DNA of 10,322 nucleotides. Source: Chloroflexota bacterium (GTDB lineage: Bacteria; Chloroflexota; Dehalococcoidia; Dehalococcoidales; RBG-16-60-22). The notes below the pieces were generated by a model. That model was not told where the DNA came from. It made no database searches and was given only the letters and a program-made list of their open reading frames with translations. The stretch spans positions 1-10,322 of the forward strand of contig JACZSH010000045.1 in NCBI GenBank assembly GCA_022574315.1. The letters run 5' to 3'. Position numbers and translations under genes: made by a program. How positions within the stretch are numbered: position 1 is the first letter of the stretch; every line of letters begins with the position of its first letter. Below, in pieces: positions 1 to 6,512 of the stretch.

Positions 1-1079
1 TAGAAGCTAGAACCTGATGTCCCGTCCTCAGCGTGCTCAAAGCCCCAGATGTTCTTGAAGCTGTGAACCATCTCGGTATTACTCCGCATGAAGTCCCTGC
101 CTATCTCATCGACATATTCATCGTCGTTGCCCCAGTGGGGTCCATTAAGGAACATCACGCGCAGGTCCTCCTTGCCTTCCCAGTTGTTCTCCAGCGCCTC
201 TACCAGCTCGGTCATGGTAACCTTTTTCTCATCAAACACCAGCTTCTTCATTGCTGCCAGTGCGTTGATGCAGGTTACCTGCCCTAGCGGTTGGACTACG
301 GTGTCGGCATAGTACTTGTAGTCCCGGCAGTCCTGCCCACGCTCGATGCAGCCATCAAGCAGGGCTGAGTAGAAGGGTTGCTGTAAGTACCGACCATCGA
401 GAACATCAACCAGGTTATTGATGGCAAATAGCTTCTCAAGGAAGAACTTGGCCTGGGTCTGATACGCCTGCATCACATCCTCAATGGAGGTGAAGGTCCT
501 GGGGTCGGGCGTAGGAGCGCCCATCTGTCTGCCGGTGAACTTGTTCCAACCCTGGTTCAGGGCATACTCCAGAAGCTTGGGTAGTACCACTGACCCGCCC
601 AGGGCGCGCTGGTTAATCGACTTCCCCGATATATTCCACCTCATACAGCCGTGAGTGGAGTAAAGCCGGGCATCCTCTAGCGGTATGCCCTTTTCGGTCA
701 GATAGGGCACCATCATCTCATCATTCCAGAGAGCGCTAATCCCGGAAGCGACTCTCAGGTGGTCGGTTACTGCCAGCAGGAACTCGTGCGGGGTATTTTT
801 ATGGAGCTTGATTACCACTTCTGGTCGGGCTATCTTCAGGGCTTGAGTGGCTTCCAGGACGATATAGCTCATCTCGTTGGTGATGTCATTGCCATCAGCG
901 TCCACCACACCTCTGGAAAGGCGAAATTTCACCGCCAGATTGTGCTGCGAGTCGGCATTCTTCAAGGCTTCTTCTTTCGTCTCGCCCTGGGAAACACAAC
1001 CTTTCAGGGCAGGAGCATAAACCACGTAGCCTGATTCACGTCCTTTTTCAATGATAACTGTGTATTTCATCTTTACCAT
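1..1079 (-). CDS. HicB-like N-terminus joined to the C-terminal half of a glycyl radical enzyme (pyruvate formate-lyase family), partial, possibly a pseudogene
   Basis: I translated the minus strand by hand; the frame is open for about 359 codons and leaves the window at base 1. Residues 4 to about 42 (MKYTVIIEKG, then APALKGCVSQGETKEEALKN) read as a HicB antitoxin domain. From about residue 52 the protein is a glycyl radical enzyme: GVVDADGNDITNEMSY at 57-72, LHKNTP, GISALWNDE, and THGCMRW with the expected thiyl-radical cysteine at about residue 145. The C-terminal glycine loop would lie beyond base 1. In intact family members of roughly 800 residues the GNDxTNE region sits near the middle, so the N-terminal half is missing. 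The start at 1079 is chosen because GGAG (1088-1091) lies 8 nt upstream; ATG at 1070 is the alternative. The first codons overlap the end of the upstream ORF by 32 bp. No hicA toxin gene is visible. It is either a deletion chimera, a true fusion or an assembly join; activity as a radical enzyme is unlikely. Confidence 0.72.
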   Translation of the reverse strand, partial: MVKMKYTVIIEKGRESGYVVYAPALKGCVSQGETKEEALKNADSQHNLAVKFRLSRGVVDADGNDITNEMSYIVLEATQALKIARPEVVIKLHKNTPHEFLLAVTDHLRVASGISALWNDEMMVPYLTEKGIPLEDARLYSTHGCMRWNISGKSINQRALGGSVVLPKLLEYALNQGWNKFTGRQMGAPTPDPRTFTSIEDVMQAYQTQAKFFLEKLFAINNLVDVLDGRYLQQPFYSALLDGCIERGQDCRDYKYYADTVVQPLGQVTCINALAAMKKLVFDEKKVTMTELVEALENNWEGKEDLRVMFLNGPHWGNDDEYVDEIGRDFMRSNTEMVHSFKNIWGFEHAEDGTSGSSF

Positions 1080-1647
1080 TCAACTTTCTCCACATGATGT
1101 CATCCCATTGTACGGGAAGGATTGACCCTGAAAAAGTACTAGAGATTTCTTTTCGGACTAGATTTTGAATTTTTATGTAAGTCTCTTTATCGACATCTTC
1201 AATTGAGTTTGCATGTATTGATGATGCTTCCGGGTCATGCATCTTTTTAAGATGCTTCATCATTTTGTTATCAACCGCTGCATTAAGCCATTTGATAGTT
1301 TGCTCAGATGTCTTCGGGTCAGGTAAATGGCAGTAATAGACATACACCTTGCGAGCAACATCGAGCACCTTTGCGCCCTGTCCGTATGAGGCATGACCAG
1401 ATGGCTTTATGGTTCCATTCTTCTTCTTACGCTTGGCTGTAAAGATAGAACCTTCAAACCATTGGCAGAAAGAATGGTGACACTTATTAAAAGCCTGCTT
1501 ACTCTTTGAGGAAGCGATTTGTGGAAGTATCTCAGTAAGCCTACTTACTATATTATTAGTGCTTCCTTTCTCAAATACCCTTGTCATAGCACTGAAACCG
1601 AAAGCCATGTTAATGATATTTTTTACCTTAGCCGGTTCTGCGTCCAT
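1048..1647 (-). CDS. hypothetical protein, unrecognised, AT-rich
   Basis: The gene encodes 199 residues that I do not recognise. The start codon ATG at 1647 is preceded by AAAGGTG at good spacing, which supports real translation. The protein is basic and mostly soluble in appearance, with no signal peptide or membrane segment. It has a lysine-rich patch (AKRKKKNG) near residue 75, a cysteine/histidine cluster (KCHHSFCQWF) near 55-64, and a segment ASYGQGAKVLDVARKVYVYY near 87-106. The last ten or so residues are encoded by DNA that in another frame is the start of the HicB-like gene, so the native C-terminus may have been altered by rearrangement. It begins only about 36 nt beyond the 3' end of the tRNA-Gln gene and on the same strand. 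It is clearly AT-richer than the rnc and Moco genes, which fits acquired DNA. No function is proposed. Confidence 0.6.
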   Translation of the reverse strand: MDAEPAKVKNIINMAFGFSAMTRVFEKGSTNNIVSRLTEILPQIASSKSKQAFNKCHHSFCQWFEGSIFTAKRKKKNGTIKPSGHASYGQGAKVLDVARKVYVYYCHLPDPKTSEQTIKWLNAAVDNKMMKHLKKMHDPEASSIHANSIEDVDKETYIKIQNLVRKEISSTFSGSILPVQWDDIMWRKLNGKDEIHSYH

Positions 1648-1683
1648 GACTATATCACCTTTGAGGTAATTTCTTTACCTTCT

Positions 1684-1757
1684 TGGCTGGGGAAGAAGGA
1701 GTCGAACCTTCGCTGACGGATTCAGAGTCCGCTGTCCTACCTCTAGACGATTCCCCA
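1684..1757 (-). tRNA. tRNA-Gln, anticodon CUG
   Basis: The minus strand folds as a cloverleaf. The acceptor stem is TGGGGAA/TTCCCCA, the D arm is GTCT..GGAC, and the anticodon stem is GCGGA/TCCGT with loop CTCTGAA, giving anticodon CTG (glutamine, CAG codons). The T arm is GAAGG-TTCGACT-CCTTC. The discriminator base is G and the terminal CCA is encoded (plus-strand TGG at 1684-1686). Mature coordinates without CCA are 1687-1757. A consensus promoter lies immediately upstream. The 3' end faces the atypical segment on the left, a common place for integrative elements. Confidence 0.95.
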
Positions 1758-1767
1758 GCACGTCAAA

Positions 1768-1796
1768 ATTATAACCGCTGGGCCCCAGCCTGTCAA
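1768..1796 (-). promoter_or_regulatory. consensus sigma70-type promoter of the tRNA-Gln gene
   Basis: On the minus strand there is a perfect TTGACA (plus-strand TGTCAA, 1791-1796), a 17-bp spacer, and a perfect TATAAT (plus-strand ATTATA, 1768-1773). The predicted transcript starts only a few bases before the tRNA 5' end at 1757. The spacer contains a 13-bp palindrome, GCTGGG-G-CCCAGC. Confidence 0.85.
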
Positions 1797-1835
1797 AACT
1801 ACCCTGTCTGATATTTGTGGCTGGTGGGAACCTGC

Positions 1836-1864
1836 TTGACTTGTCAGCGACGTCCCTTTAGGTT
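1836..1864 (+). promoter_or_regulatory. possible rnc promoter
   Basis: TTGACT (1836-1841) is followed after 17 bp by TAGGTT (1859-1864). The -35 is good but the -10 matches only three of six bases, and the resulting leader would be only about 20 nt. The site sits between the divergent tRNA-Gln gene and rnc, where a promoter is expected, but the match is weak. Confidence 0.35.
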
Positions 1865-1890
1865 TAAAATGATTCAAGGGAGTCTTGGTT

Positions 1891-2592
1891 TTGGCTGATT
1901 TGACGGTTTTATCCGGCGCTCTGGGGACCTCATTTAAAGACCATTCCTTACTTCAGCAGTCGGTTACCCACAGCTCTTACGTTAACGAGAACCCGGGCAT
2001 GGTTATGGTTTCCAATGAACGACTGGAGTTCCTGGGTGATGCCATCCTCGGCTTTATCGTTGCCGAAAAGCTGTACCGGGACTTTCCAAATCTTACCGAA
2101 GGTGAGATGACCCTGCGCCGCGCCGCCCTGGTACGCCGGGAAACACTGGCGGCCGTCGCCCGGGAAATCAGGCTGGGTGATTACCTTTACCTGGGTAAAG
2201 GGGAGGCAAAAGGCGGCGGTCGGCAGAAGCTGACCAATCTCGCCTGCGCCCTGGAAGCGGTCATCGGGGCCATCTTTTTGGACCGTGGACTTAAGGTTAC
2301 CCGGGAGGTCGTTTGGCGGCTCCTCAAAACGGAAGAGGTGAAAGCGGGGCGTCAGGGCATCGCCGTCGATTACAAATCGAAATTGCAGGAAATTGTCCAG
2401 TCGAAATACCAGGAGGCGCCGGTTTACCGGCTGGTGGCCGCCGCCGGACCGGACCACGCCCGGACGTTCACCGTTGAAGTGACCGCCGCCGGCGGCGTGC
2501 TCGGCAATGGTTCGGGAAAAAGCAAAAAGCTGGCTGAGGCGGCCGCCGCCCGTACGGCGCTGGAACATTTTCCGGCTTACTTTACACCCTAG
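1891..2592 (+). CDS. rnc: ribonuclease III
   Basis: RNase III is a dsRNA-specific endonuclease that processes rRNA precursors and other structured transcripts. The protein has 233 residues, the usual length. The N-terminal nuclease domain carries the signature NERLEFLGDAILGF (about residues 42-55), whose acidic residues bind metal, and the second motif LACALEAVIGAIFLDRG with its catalytic Glu. A double-stranded RNA-binding domain follows from DYKSKLQE to the C-terminus, including the typical basic GSGKSKKLAEAAAA helix. There is no ATG at the start. TTG at 1891 is chosen because AAGGGAG (1876-1882) lies 8 nt upstream; TTG at 1885 is in frame but only 2 nt from that site. The gene is divergent from tRNA-Gln. 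Its last codons contain the promoter of the next small gene. All key residues are present. Confidence 0.95.
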   Translation: MADLTVLSGALGTSFKDHSLLQQSVTHSSYVNENPGMVMVSNERLEFLGDAILGFIVAEKLYRDFPNLTEGEMTLRRAALVRRETLAAVAREIRLGDYLYLGKGEAKGGGRQKLTNLACALEAVIGAIFLDRGLKVTREVVWRLLKTEEVKAGRQGIAVDYKSKLQEIVQSKYQEAPVYRLVAAAGPDHARTFTVEVTAAGGVLGNGSGKSKKLAEAAAARTALEHFPAYFTP

Positions 2593-2609
2593 TCCTTCTT
2601 TGCTAGAAT
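2581..2609 (+). promoter_or_regulatory. promoter of the small-protein gene, inside the end of rnc
   Basis: TTTACA (2581-2586), a 17-bp spacer, and TAGAAT (2604-2609) preceded by TG (extended -10). The -35 and -10 each match five of six consensus bases. The -35 overlaps the last codons of rnc. It would give the 50-residue ORF, and probably acyP, a transcript independent of rnc. Confidence 0.6.
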
Positions 2610-2655
2610 TATGCTGTCGGCGGATTGATTCGCCAGTATTATAAGAGGTGCTGCC

Positions 2656-2808
2656 ATGGGGAAACGGGACTATCGGCATCGTGAGCCGAAGAAACGTAAA
2701 AAAGATGCTGCCAAAATATCTCCGATGGAAATATTGGCACCCCCGGTACAGGTAGAAATTATCAAGAAGCAGAGAAAGCAGCGCGAGGAACCAATCGAAG
2801 AAGAGTAA
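2656..2808 (+). CDS. small highly charged protein, 50 residues, unknown function
   Basis: The ORF runs from ATG at 2656 to TAA at 2806-2808, with AGAGGTG upstream at good spacing. The N-terminal third is very basic (MGKRDYRHREPKKRKKD). A short hydrophobic/proline patch follows (ISPMEILAPPVQVEII), then a mixed charged tail ending EEPIEEE. The protein has no cysteine and no membrane segment. The basic start suggests contact with nucleic acid or ribosomes, but that is only an inference from composition. It sits between rnc and acyP on the same strand and has its own clear promoter. From memory it resembles short conserved ORFs in Dehalococcoidia genomes, which I cannot verify here. It is too short for many gene finders but the promoter, ribosome-binding site and coding bias make it credible. 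Confidence 0.72.
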   Translation: MGKRDYRHREPKKRKKDAAKISPMEILAPPVQVEIIKKQRKQREEPIEEE

Positions 2809-2875
2809 GGGTGCCTCCGGTTAAAGCTCACCTCGTCGTAATGCATCGTTTTATCTGCTGAAAGGGCGACCGGCA

Positions 2876-3157
2876 ATGAGTGGTGCCATGTCGGTTCAGG
2901 CCATTATTTCCGGCCGTGTCCAGGGCGTTTTCTTTCGTTCCTTTGTCGCCGAACACGCTCAAGAGCTCGGCCTGGGTGGCTATGTGCGTAACCTGTCCGG
3001 AGGAGAGGTTGAAGTCCTTGCCGAAGGGGATAGAGAACGGCTGGAAAAACTGGTTGGCTACCTCAGGACCGGACCACCGGACGCCATTGTAAAGGATGTT
3101 GCCGTCACTTGGTCAGCCTATACCGGTAAATACTCTGGCTTTCGAATCAGCTACTAG
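2876..3157 (+). CDS. acyP: acylphosphatase
   Basis: Acylphosphatase hydrolyses the carboxyl-phosphate bond of acyl phosphates in the cytoplasm. The 93-residue protein is full length for this small alpha/beta fold. The phosphate-binding loop is SGRVQGVFFRSF (12-23), with the catalytic arginine at about R21. The second motif is GYVRNLSGGEVEV with the catalytic asparagine at about N39, and the protein ends with the usual GFRISY strand. ATG at 2876 has AAAGGG 9 nt upstream; ATG at 2888 would give a shorter N-terminus that still contains the whole domain. It is 67 nt downstream of the 50-residue ORF and probably shares its transcript. It ends 16 nt before the convergent DUF362-like gene with no terminator hairpin visible between them. 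Confidence 0.93.
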   Translation: MSGAMSVQAIISGRVQGVFFRSFVAEHAQELGLGGYVRNLSGGEVEVLAEGDRERLEKLVGYLRTGPPDAIVKDVAVTWSAYTGKYSGFRISY

Positions 3158-3173
3158 GTGGCCTCCGGTCGCT

Positions 3174-3905
3174 TTACGCTTCCAGTAACACTTTAGCCGA
3201 TTTAATTAAGTCCAGGTACTCTGTCTTCAGCCCCAGTATCTCGGAGACTTCACGGTCCACATCGTAAGGCTCCCCGACGAATATTTTGCCGTATTCCTCC
3301 ACCTCTCCCCGCGTGGGGTCGTCTTCGCTGGTTAGTATTTGGCGTGCCTCGATAATCCCCAGGTCGAACGGGAGCGTGAAGTAAAGGTCGGCAATCACCC
3401 GGTCAATTCCCAGCGGGTACAGGGCGTCCCACCCGCTGGGCGACTCTCCCCGGTACTTGCTGCTCGGCAGCAGAGAAAGCAGGTTCATCACGCTCAGGCT
3501 GCTTCTGCCCTTGAATGTTTTCAAAGGGCTGATGCTTATCAGGTAATCACTTGATAGGATGACATTGGGCACCCAGAAGGTCGGTATGGCCAGTGCCTTG
3601 GGTAGAGGGTTGTCCACCTCCACCCAGATACAGTCCTTGACGTCCAGTGTCAACACCCGTGGGAAACTGTACCCCAGCGCTTCGTATATCGGGTAGATGG
3701 GGCCTCCCCCCGGCGTCCCTTCCAGCAGCAGTATGTCGGCCTCGCTGACCCGCCTGATGCCTTCTATCACCGCCGACAGCATGGTCGGGCTGGTGGATAC
3801 CGGGTAAGATACCGGGTAGGAGGCGCTTGGTTTAATCAGGATACGCCGTGCCCGGGATAATACCGACGGTGCCTTGAAAACAAACTCGGACGCGTTGAAT
3901 ATCAA
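3174..3905 (-). CDS. DUF362-like protein at the end of the Moco operon
   Basis: This is a 243-residue protein that I assign to the DUF362 family from ILIKPSASYP near the start, ADILLLEGTPGGGPIYPIYE (56-75), and the ISPLKTFKGRSSLSVMNLLS region (125-144) followed by DRVIADLYFTLPFDLGIIEA. The family has no firmly established biochemical role. Many members carry ferredoxin-like clusters, but here only one cysteine (about C92) is present, so this copy cannot hold a 4Fe-4S cluster alone. The start is TTG at 3905, overlapping the mobB stop (TTGA), with TAAGGAG inside the end of mobB. That implies translational coupling and a role linked to molybdenum-cofactor or molybdoenzyme maturation, which is an inference. 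Residues 29-36 contain a tandem SYPV duplication. It is the last gene of the minus-strand operon and converges on acyP. Confidence 0.75.
   Translation of the reverse strand: MIFNASEFVFKAPSVLSRARRILIKPSASYPVSYPVSTSPTMLSAVIEGIRRVSEADILLLEGTPGGGPIYPIYEALGYSFPRVLTLDVKDCIWVEVDNPLPKALAIPTFWVPNVILSSDYLISISPLKTFKGRSSLSVMNLLSLLPSSKYRGESPSGWDALYPLGIDRVIADLYFTLPFDLGIIEARQILTSEDDPTRGEVEEYGKIFVGEPYDVDREVSEILGLKTEYLDLIKSAKVLLEA
3796..3819. repeat. 12-bp tandem repeat inside the DUF362-like gene
   Basis: Two adjacent 12-bp units, GATACCGGGTAA and GATACCGGGTAG, differ at the last base. They encode a duplicated Ser-Tyr-Pro-Val on the minus strand and keep the frame. This looks like a small slippage duplication within the coding sequence. 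Confidence 0.8.
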
Positions 3906-4552
3906 AGCCTTCTCCTTAGGGTAACGCGCAGGCTGGTTATCTCTTTAAATCCCCTGATTCCGGATACCAGGGCTATCAGGCTTTGTGACAACAGGTTTCG
4001 GGCCGGTGGTTTCAGCGGGACCGGAATATCATTGACCAGCAGGTCAACGTCATCTTCCGGCTGCCGTGCCAGGACTCTCTGCTCGATAAGGTCGGCTATC
4101 TTTCCGGTTTCATCCCGGGTAAATTGGGGTGCGTCCGTCTTCAGTGCCTCGTCGGTCACCACTGCCAGCAGTTGCCCGGCCGGACTCAGCAGCCCGCCGC
4201 CCTGCTCCCGGCGGTGGACTTCAATTTTATAATTGTTGCTCTGCTTGAACCCTTCGGTCAGGACAAGGTCGCAGTCCGGACAGACCAACCGGGCCAGCTC
4301 CATCGGCTCCGGGTCGTGCTCCAGGTTTTTAAACACCGCCAGCCGGCTTGAAGAGCTGATGGCGGATACGGCGCTGCCCGCCCGGGTAAATTTCCAGCTG
4401 TCTTTGTTCACCGTGTCAAACTCGACGTCTTCCGACGAGTGTTTAATCACACCTACCCGGTAGCCCCGCCCCTTTAGATTGGCGATGAGGCTTTCCAGCA
4501 GGGTGGTCTTCCCTGAATCTGAGTTCCCCACGATGGAGATTATTGTCGGCAT
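3902..4552 (-). CDS. mobB: molybdopterin-guanine dinucleotide biosynthesis adaptor protein MobB, with C-terminal extension
   Basis: MobB is a GTP-binding P-loop protein that assists MobA in attaching GMP to molybdopterin. The Walker A loop is GNSDSGKTT (9-17). The family segment GYRVGVIKHSS follows at 30-40, then the FDTVNKDSWKFTRAGS region and CPDCDLVLTEGFK (91-103), where the two cysteines form a CxxC pair. The P-loop domain ends near residue 160. The remaining 50 or so residues (DDVDLLVNDIPVPLKPPARN onward) form an extension absent from the short E. coli-type MobB of about 170 residues. The N-terminus is well supported: ATG with AGGTGAG upstream. The gene follows moeA by 26 nt and its stop overlaps the TTG start of the DUF362-like gene. 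Confidence 0.92.
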   Translation of the reverse strand: MPTIISIVGNSDSGKTTLLESLIANLKGRGYRVGVIKHSSEDVEFDTVNKDSWKFTRAGSAVSAISSSSRLAVFKNLEHDPEPMELARLVCPDCDLVLTEGFKQSNNYKIEVHRREQGGGLLSPAGQLLAVVTDEALKTDAPQFTRDETGKIADLIEQRVLARQPEDDVDLLVNDIPVPLKPPARNLLSQSLIALVSGIRGFKEITSLRVTLRRRL

Positions 4553-4578
4553 CGCTTCTCACCTGCCCGCAAGTTATT

Positions 4579-5850
4579 TTACGCTTCGTTCCAGTCCAGC
4601 ATGATTGCCTGTACCGTCTCGCCCGCCTTCACCTCGGCCCGGTCCTCCGGGACGACCACCAGCCCGTTGGCGCGGCTCATTGAAGTCAAAATCCCCGACC
4701 CCTGCGGGCCGGTCAGCCGGGCAAAGTACTTATCCCCGCGTTTTTCGATAATCGCCCGCGTATAGACGCGGCGGCCGTCGCTGTTGACCACACGGTCGGC
4801 CAAGGTTGCCTCGACCGTGTGCCGGGCAAGGTCTTTCCTGCCCATCATCTTTAACAGGGCTGGCCGGGCAAATATCTCAAAAGTTACCATGACGCTGACC
4901 GGGTTTCCGGGCAGTCCCAGGTGGGGGATGTAGCGGCTGGCGCCCCCTTTATCGGTGCTTTTTATCCGCCCGAAAGCGAGCGGCTTGCCCGGTTTCATTC
5001 TTACCGTCCAGAAACCGATTTCACCCTCCCGTGCCAGCACGTCTTTGACCATGTCGTAGTCTCCGGCAGAGACACCGCCACTGGTTATCAGCATATCGGC
5101 GTCCCGTCCCTCTCTCAGCCCCGCCACCAGTGATTCCTCGCTGTCCCGGGCTATCCCCAGTATCCGGGGAATACCGCCGCAGCGCCTCACCAGGGCGGCC
5201 AGGCTGTAGGTATTGCTGTTGTATATTTTGCCCGCCGGCAGCGGCTGGTCGATGTTCACCAGCTCATTTCCGGTTGACAGGATGGCCACCACCGGGCGGC
5301 GGACGGCTTTTACCCGGCTCCGGCCCAGTGACGCCAGCACGCCCACTTCAGCCGGTCGGATGACGGTACCTTTCGCCAGTACCAGGCTGTCCCTGGTGAC
5401 ATCTTCCCCGGCCCGGCGGATATTCAGGCCGGTCTTAATTTTACATAATATACCAATCTCTCCTGACATTCCTCCGGCGGAAGCTTGCTTGCGCTCCTCC
5501 TCGTCGGTATCCTCGAACCTGACCACGCTGTCGGCGCCCCGCGGCACCGGCGCTCCGGTCATGATGCGGATGGCCGTGCCCGGCGTGACCTCTGTCTCGG
5601 AAATCGAGCCGGCAGCCACCGTGTCGATGACCCGCAGGAAACTCGGCGACTCACTGCCGGCGCCCTCGGTGTCTTTCGCCTGTATCGCGTAGCCGTCCAT
5701 GGCGGCGTTATCCAGCGGAGGTATGTTTATCCCCGAGTAAACATCTTCCGCCAGCACCTGCCCCAGGGAGTCCAGGATGGGAGTCTCCGCTGCGTCCAGT
5801 ACCTCCACGTAGCTTAAGACCTTTTCCAGGGCTTCTTCAACACTTATCAT
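4579..5850 (-). CDS. moeA: molybdopterin molybdenumtransferase MoeA
   Basis: MoeA inserts molybdate into adenylylated molybdopterin, giving active Mo cofactor in the cytoplasm. At 423 residues it is full length. The N-terminal region has PPLDNAAMDGYA (44-55) and the MTGAPVPRGADSVV segment (97-110). The MoCF-binding domain runs from about 187: VVAILSTGNEL (187-197), the ITSGGVSAGDYD motif (255-266), MKPGKPLAFG (285-294) and LGLPGNPVSVMVTFE (311-325). The small C-terminal beta domain follows from about 340. The start ATG at 5850 overlaps the mobA stop (ATGA), with GGAGG 9 nt upstream inside mobA, so the two are translationally coupled. mobB follows after 26 nt. All conserved motifs appear intact. 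Whether a separate MogA exists elsewhere cannot be told from this window. Confidence 0.96.
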   Translation of the reverse strand: MISVEEALEKVLSYVEVLDAAETPILDSLGQVLAEDVYSGINIPPLDNAAMDGYAIQAKDTEGAGSESPSFLRVIDTVAAGSISETEVTPGTAIRIMTGAPVPRGADSVVRFEDTDEEERKQASAGGMSGEIGILCKIKTGLNIRRAGEDVTRDSLVLAKGTVIRPAEVGVLASLGRSRVKAVRRPVVAILSTGNELVNIDQPLPAGKIYNSNTYSLAALVRRCGGIPRILGIARDSEESLVAGLREGRDADMLITSGGVSAGDYDMVKDVLAREGEIGFWTVRMKPGKPLAFGRIKSTDKGGASRYIPHLGLPGNPVSVMVTFEIFARPALLKMMGRKDLARHTVEATLADRVVNSDGRRVYTRAIIEKRGDKYFARLTGPQGSGILTSMSRANGLVVVPEDRAEVKAGETVQAIMLDWNEA

Positions 5851-6455
5851 CGGGTCAATCCTCCGGCCAGTCTCCTGGCCGTGGCCAGGTCAGTCTTGGT
5901 GTTGATATTGAAGAGGCTGCGATGTTCCGGGTCGAACCTCTCAATCTCCGCGGCTTCCATGTAACGTACCCGCACTCGGCGGAAAAGCTGGTAAATGGAT
6001 AAATGCTCCTGTTTTATCATCTCTGCCATGGGGCCGAGGCAGCTTCGGGCATAAATGGCGTGCAGCGGTTCCACCAGTTTGCCCAACCGCGGCACGGTGA
6101 TATCGTAGCCCTCCGAGATTTCTATCTGGTAACGTAGCAGTGCCTCGTTCAGGAAGGGCATGTCTGAGGCGACCACCAGGTTATACTCGGTTGTCGAAGC
6201 GGCCAGTCCGGTATAAATACCGCCCAGCGGCCCTTTCCCGGGCAAAATATCGGTTAAAATCCGCAGCTTCGGGTGGTCAATCGATTCGGAAATGGGGTGC
6301 TCATCTGAAGTGACGACGATGATTTCACCATCCAGAAAACGGAGGCTGGTAATCACCTGTTGCAACAGGCTTTTACTGCCAATCGCTTCTGAGGCCTTAT
6401 CGTTGCCAAAACGCAAACTCTTGCCGCCGGCAAGAACGATACCATTTATTTCCAA
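5847..6455 (-). CDS. mobA: molybdenum cofactor guanylyltransferase MobA
   Basis: MobA transfers GMP from GTP to Mo-molybdopterin, making the guanine dinucleotide form used by DMSO-reductase-family enzymes. The protein has 202 residues, the usual length. The nucleotidyltransferase signature is LAGGKSLRFGNDKA (8-21). GPLGGIYTGL (75-84) and the metal-binding Asp in VVASDMPF (94-101) follow, and the C-terminal FNINTKTDL is typical of the family. The ATG at 6455 has AGGTGA upstream. It is the first gene of the mobA-moeA-mobB-DUF362 run, and its stop overlaps the moeA start. MobA with MobB argues that this organism makes a guanine-dinucleotide cofactor; the enzymes that use it are not in the window. 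Confidence 0.95.
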   Translation of the reverse strand: MEINGIVLAGGKSLRFGNDKASEAIGSKSLLQQVITSLRFLDGEIIVVTSDEHPISESIDHPKLRILTDILPGKGPLGGIYTGLAASTTEYNLVVASDMPFLNEALLRYQIEISEGYDITVPRLGKLVEPLHAIYARSCLGPMAEMIKQEHLSIYQLFRRVRVRYMEAAEIERFDPEHRSLFNINTKTDLATARRLAGGLTR

Positions 6456-6484
6456 ATCACCTGCTCGTTGACCCTACTTCACCC

Positions 6485-6512
6485 CTATTATTAAGTTTAC
6501 CACATCGGTCAA
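6485..6512 (-). promoter_or_regulatory. possible promoter of the mobA operon
   Basis: In the 122-nt gap upstream of mobA the minus strand has TTGACC (plus-strand 6507-6512), a 16-bp spacer and TAATAG (6485-6490). The -35 is good and the -10 weak. No terminator is visible between the DUF6775-like gene and mobA, so read-through from the thiamin operon is also possible. No Moco riboswitch is apparent in this short gap. Confidence 0.3.

Noticed and set aside
33..312. Plus-strand open frames of 74-84 codons
   Set aside because: They lie opposite the glycyl-radical-enzyme frame, whose motifs are clear; these are antisense shadows.
1664..1680. Hairpin AGGTAA-TTTCT-TTACCT just after the tRNA-Gln 3' end as a terminator
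   Set aside because: The stem is only 6 bp and AT-rich, and no U-run follows on the minus strand.
1948..2876. Minus-strand frames opposite rnc, the small gene and its flank
   Set aside because: RNase III motifs and the small gene's promoter and ribosome-binding site establish the plus strand; the minus frames carry no recognisable motif.
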